Assembly: GCA_035255485.1 (NCBI GenBank)
Contig: DATEZO010000033.1
Location: forward strand, 1-15,208
Length of the DNA stretch: 15,208 bases
Reading direction: 5' to 3'
Source of the DNA: DATEZO01 sp035255485
GTDB lineage: Bacteria > Pseudomonadota > Gammaproteobacteria > Burkholderiales > Burkholderiaceae_D
The position numbers and the translations under genes are program-made. The first letter of the stretch is position 1; each line of letters starts with the position of its first letter. Shown piece after piece: positions 13,497 to 15,208 of this stretch. The notes beneath the pieces were generated by a model. It was not told where the DNA came from, did not search any database, and was given only the letters and a program-made list of their open reading frames with translations.

Positions 13497-15208
13497 TATT
13501 CCTCTTCCGCTACGGTAGTCTTCTGGCCGCTTGGCGCCAGGCGCGCCTGCGCCTCGGTCACCGCCGGCTGGCGTGCCTGCTGGACCTGTTGCACTTGCTG
13601 CGCCTGCTGCTGGCCGGCCTTGGTCAATGCCGCCAATACCTCGTTGGTCGGGCCGAACAGCTTGGTAGTGCCTTCATGCAGCAGCAGCAGCTTGCTGGTC
13701 ACGCCAATGATGCTGGTGCGATGGGTAATCAGTACGATGGTCTTGCCGCGCTTGCGCAGATCGACGATCGCTGCCACCAGCGCCTGCTCGCCCACGTCAT
13801 CCAGATTGGAATTCGGCTCGTCCAGCACGATCAGCGACGGGTCGCCATACATCGCCCGGGCCAGGCCGATGCGCTGCTTCTGGCCACCGGACAGTCCGGC
13901 TCCGCCATCACCCAGCGGCGTGTCGTAGCCCTTCGGGAAATGCAGGATCATGTCATGCACGCCGGCGCGCTTGGCGGCCTCGATCACCTTTTCCGCATCC
14001 ACTTCGCCGAAGCGGGCGATGTTATCGCTGACGGTGCCGGCGAACAGCTCGATATCCTGCGGCAGGTAGCCGATATGCGGCCCCAGTTCATCCTTGTTCC
14101 ACTGGAAGATATCCGCGCCGTCCAGCCGCACCTTGCCCACCGCAGCCGGCCATACGCCTACCAGCAGACGCGCCAGCGTCGACTTGCCGGACCCGCTCGG
14201 CCCGATCACGCCCAGCGTATCGCCCGGCTGGATGGCAAAATTCAACCCTTTCAACACCGCGACCTGCGAACCGGGCGGCGCGGCGGTCACCGCCTCCACC
14301 GATACCGCGCCTTGCGGCTTCGGCAATTCCATGCCGGCCCCGCGCGGCGGATAGGTGCCCAGCAGCTCGGTCAGGCGCTGATAGGCACTGCGCGTGCTGC
14401 TCCACTGCTTCCACACGCCGATCAGCAACTGGATCGGGCTCAGCGCCCGGCCCATCAGGATCGACGCGGCGATCATCATGCCCGGCGTGATCTTGCCTTC
14501 CACCGCCAGCAGGGCGCCAAAGCCCAGCACCAGCGATTGCTGCGACACCTGGACGAACTTGGTGATGGCGCCGACGATGCCGGCCTTTTCGCTGGCTTCC
14601 GCCTGCAATTGCAAAAATTTCGTATGCATCTTGAACCAGCGCTGCATCAGGTTCGGCAGCATGCCCATCGACTCGATCACTTCCGCATTGCGCAGATTGT
14701 TGGTGGCCAGGGTGGTCGAAGCAATCGCCATCGAATTGGCCTCGCTCAGCGGCTTTCTCGACACCTTTTCATTGATGTATGCCAGCGACACCAGGATCAC
14801 CGTGCCGGCCAGCGCGAACAGGCCCAGCGACGGCTCGAACAGGAAAATCACGATCAGGTAGATCGGAAACCAGGGCGCATCGAAAAACGCGAACAGCGCA
14901 TTGCCGGTCAGGAACTGGCGCAGGTTGGTCAGGTCCTGCAGCGCCTGGCCGGCATTGCCGCCGCCCTTGCGCAGGCTTTGCTCGAACGCGGCGGTGTACA
15001 CGCGCTTGTTCAGATGCATGTCGAACCGCGCGCCGACCCGCACCAGCACCAGGCTGCGCACGAATTCCAGCGCCCCCATGAACAGATAGGCACCCAGCAT
15101 GATCAGCGTCAGCATCAGCAGCGTGGTGTCATTGCGGCTCGGGATCACCCGGTCGTAGACCTGCAGCATGTAGATCGACGGCACCAGCATCAGCATGTTG
15201 ATGATGGC
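13496..15208 (-). CDS. Type I secretion ABC exporter (PrtD-like), 5'-partial
   Basis: This inner-membrane ATPase/permease drives protein export through the adaptor and channel encoded next to it. The visible 570 residues run from a transmembrane domain (NMLMLVPSIYMLQVYDRV, then several hydrophobic segments) to a nucleotide-binding domain: Walker A GPSGSGKST (about 14180-14206), signature LSGGQKQR (13871-13897), Walker B LIVLDEPN (13811-13834) and H-loop ITHR (13718-13729). The frame is open to the window edge beyond the first ATG (15196), reading AIIN before it, so the start is outside. By comparison with PrtD-type proteins only some tens of residues should be missing, but a longer N-terminal domain cannot be excluded. 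The C-terminus carries an odd glutamine-rich tail (AGQQQAQQVQQVQQARQ) before the stop. First gene of the visible operon; its promoter is outside. Confidence 0.93.
   Translation of the reverse strand, partial: AIINMLMLVPSIYMLQVYDRVIPSRNDTTLLMLTLIMLGAYLFMGALEFVRSLVLVRVGARFDMHLNKRVYTAAFEQSLRKGGGNAGQALQDLTNLRQFLTGNALFAFFDAPWFPIYLIVIFLFEPSLGLFALAGTVILVSLAYINEKVSRKPLSEANSMAIASTTLATNNLRNAEVIESMGMLPNLMQRWFKMHTKFLQLQAEASEKAGIVGAITKFVQVSQQSLVLGFGALLAVEGKITPGMMIAASILMGRALSPIQLLIGVWKQWSSTRSAYQRLTELLGTYPPRGAGMELPKPQGAVSVEAVTAAPPGSQVAVLKGLNFAIQPGDTLGVIGPSGSGKSTLARLLVGVWPAAVGKVRLDGADIFQWNKDELGPHIGYLPQDIELFAGTVSDNIARFGEVDAEKVIEAAKRAGVHDMILHFPKGYDTPLGDGGAGLSGGQKQRIGLARAMYGDPSLIVLDEPNSNLDDVGEQALVAAIVDLRKRGKTIVLITHRTSIIGVTSKLLLLHEGTTKLFGPTNEVLAALTKAGQQQAQQVQQVQQARQPAVTEAQARLAPSGQKTTVAEEE

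Noticed and set aside
12258..13928. 556-codon open frame on the + strand opposite the adaptor and exporter genes
   Set aside because: It runs across two recognised genes on the other strand and its translation is His/Arg/Gln-rich low-quality sequence, typical of an antisense shadow.
1..15208. tRNA, rRNA, CRISPR array or insertion sequence
   Set aside because: No cloverleaf-like sequence, no regularly spaced repeats, and no transposase motifs or terminal inverted repeats were seen in reading both strands.

Overview
The window holds the 3' part of a surface-polysaccharide (capsule-type) gene cluster on the + strand, followed by a convergent type I secretion operon on the - strand. Gene content, the KpsC-type Kdo transferase, the PrtD/HlyD/TolC secretion set and a GC-rich backbone point to a betaproteobacterium, most likely of the order Burkholderiales (Oxalobacteraceae-like). 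That placement is inferred from protein flavour and composition, not from a marker gene.

Layout. From 2 to 3841 runs a very large multidomain glycosyltransferase whose 5' end lies outside the window. It has a coiled coil, a CgeB-type domain, a degenerate GT2-like domain, a beta-sandwich and a GT4-type domain. Its stop overlaps (ATGA) the start of a secreted protein of unknown function (3838-4803). After a 164-bp gap comes an unusual fusion of a DUF6270/SGNH-like domain, a beta-sandwich and a NodB-type polysaccharide deacetylase (4968-6980). A 343-bp stretch follows with no established gene; it holds a weak hairpin plus T-run and a small ORF ending in ATGA overlap with the next gene. Then come a second, stand-alone CgeB-type glycosyltransferase (7324-8379) and, sharing one base with it, a two-module KpsC (8379-10523). 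The interval 10524-10782 separates the two convergent operons and is rich in inverted repeats. On the - strand, an ABC exporter (5' end beyond the window), an HlyD-type adaptor and a TolC-type outer-membrane channel form a tightly overlapping operon (15208 down to 10783).

How the genes fit together. KpsC is the enzyme that builds the beta-Kdo linker on the lipid anchor in ABC-transporter-dependent capsules. The two CgeB-type transferases and the composite transferase are candidates for building the repeat unit or main chain. The deacetylase fusion and the exported unknown protein are candidates for modifying it. The secretion operon is a complete ABC-adaptor-outer membrane set for exporting an unidentified protein; no substrate gene is visible.

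Composition is mosaic. Single 60-base lines counted by hand give 33-37% GC inside the secreted-protein gene, but 63% inside kpsC and inside the secretion operon. The strain-specific part of the cluster (about 3.8-7.3 kb) therefore looks acquired or fast-evolving. The most notable observations are a REP-like palindrome inserted in frame into kpsC, the DUF6270-deacetylase fusion, the GT2-like domain with a degraded metal-binding motif inside the giant transferase, and the candidate coupled small ORF ahead of the second CgeB gene.
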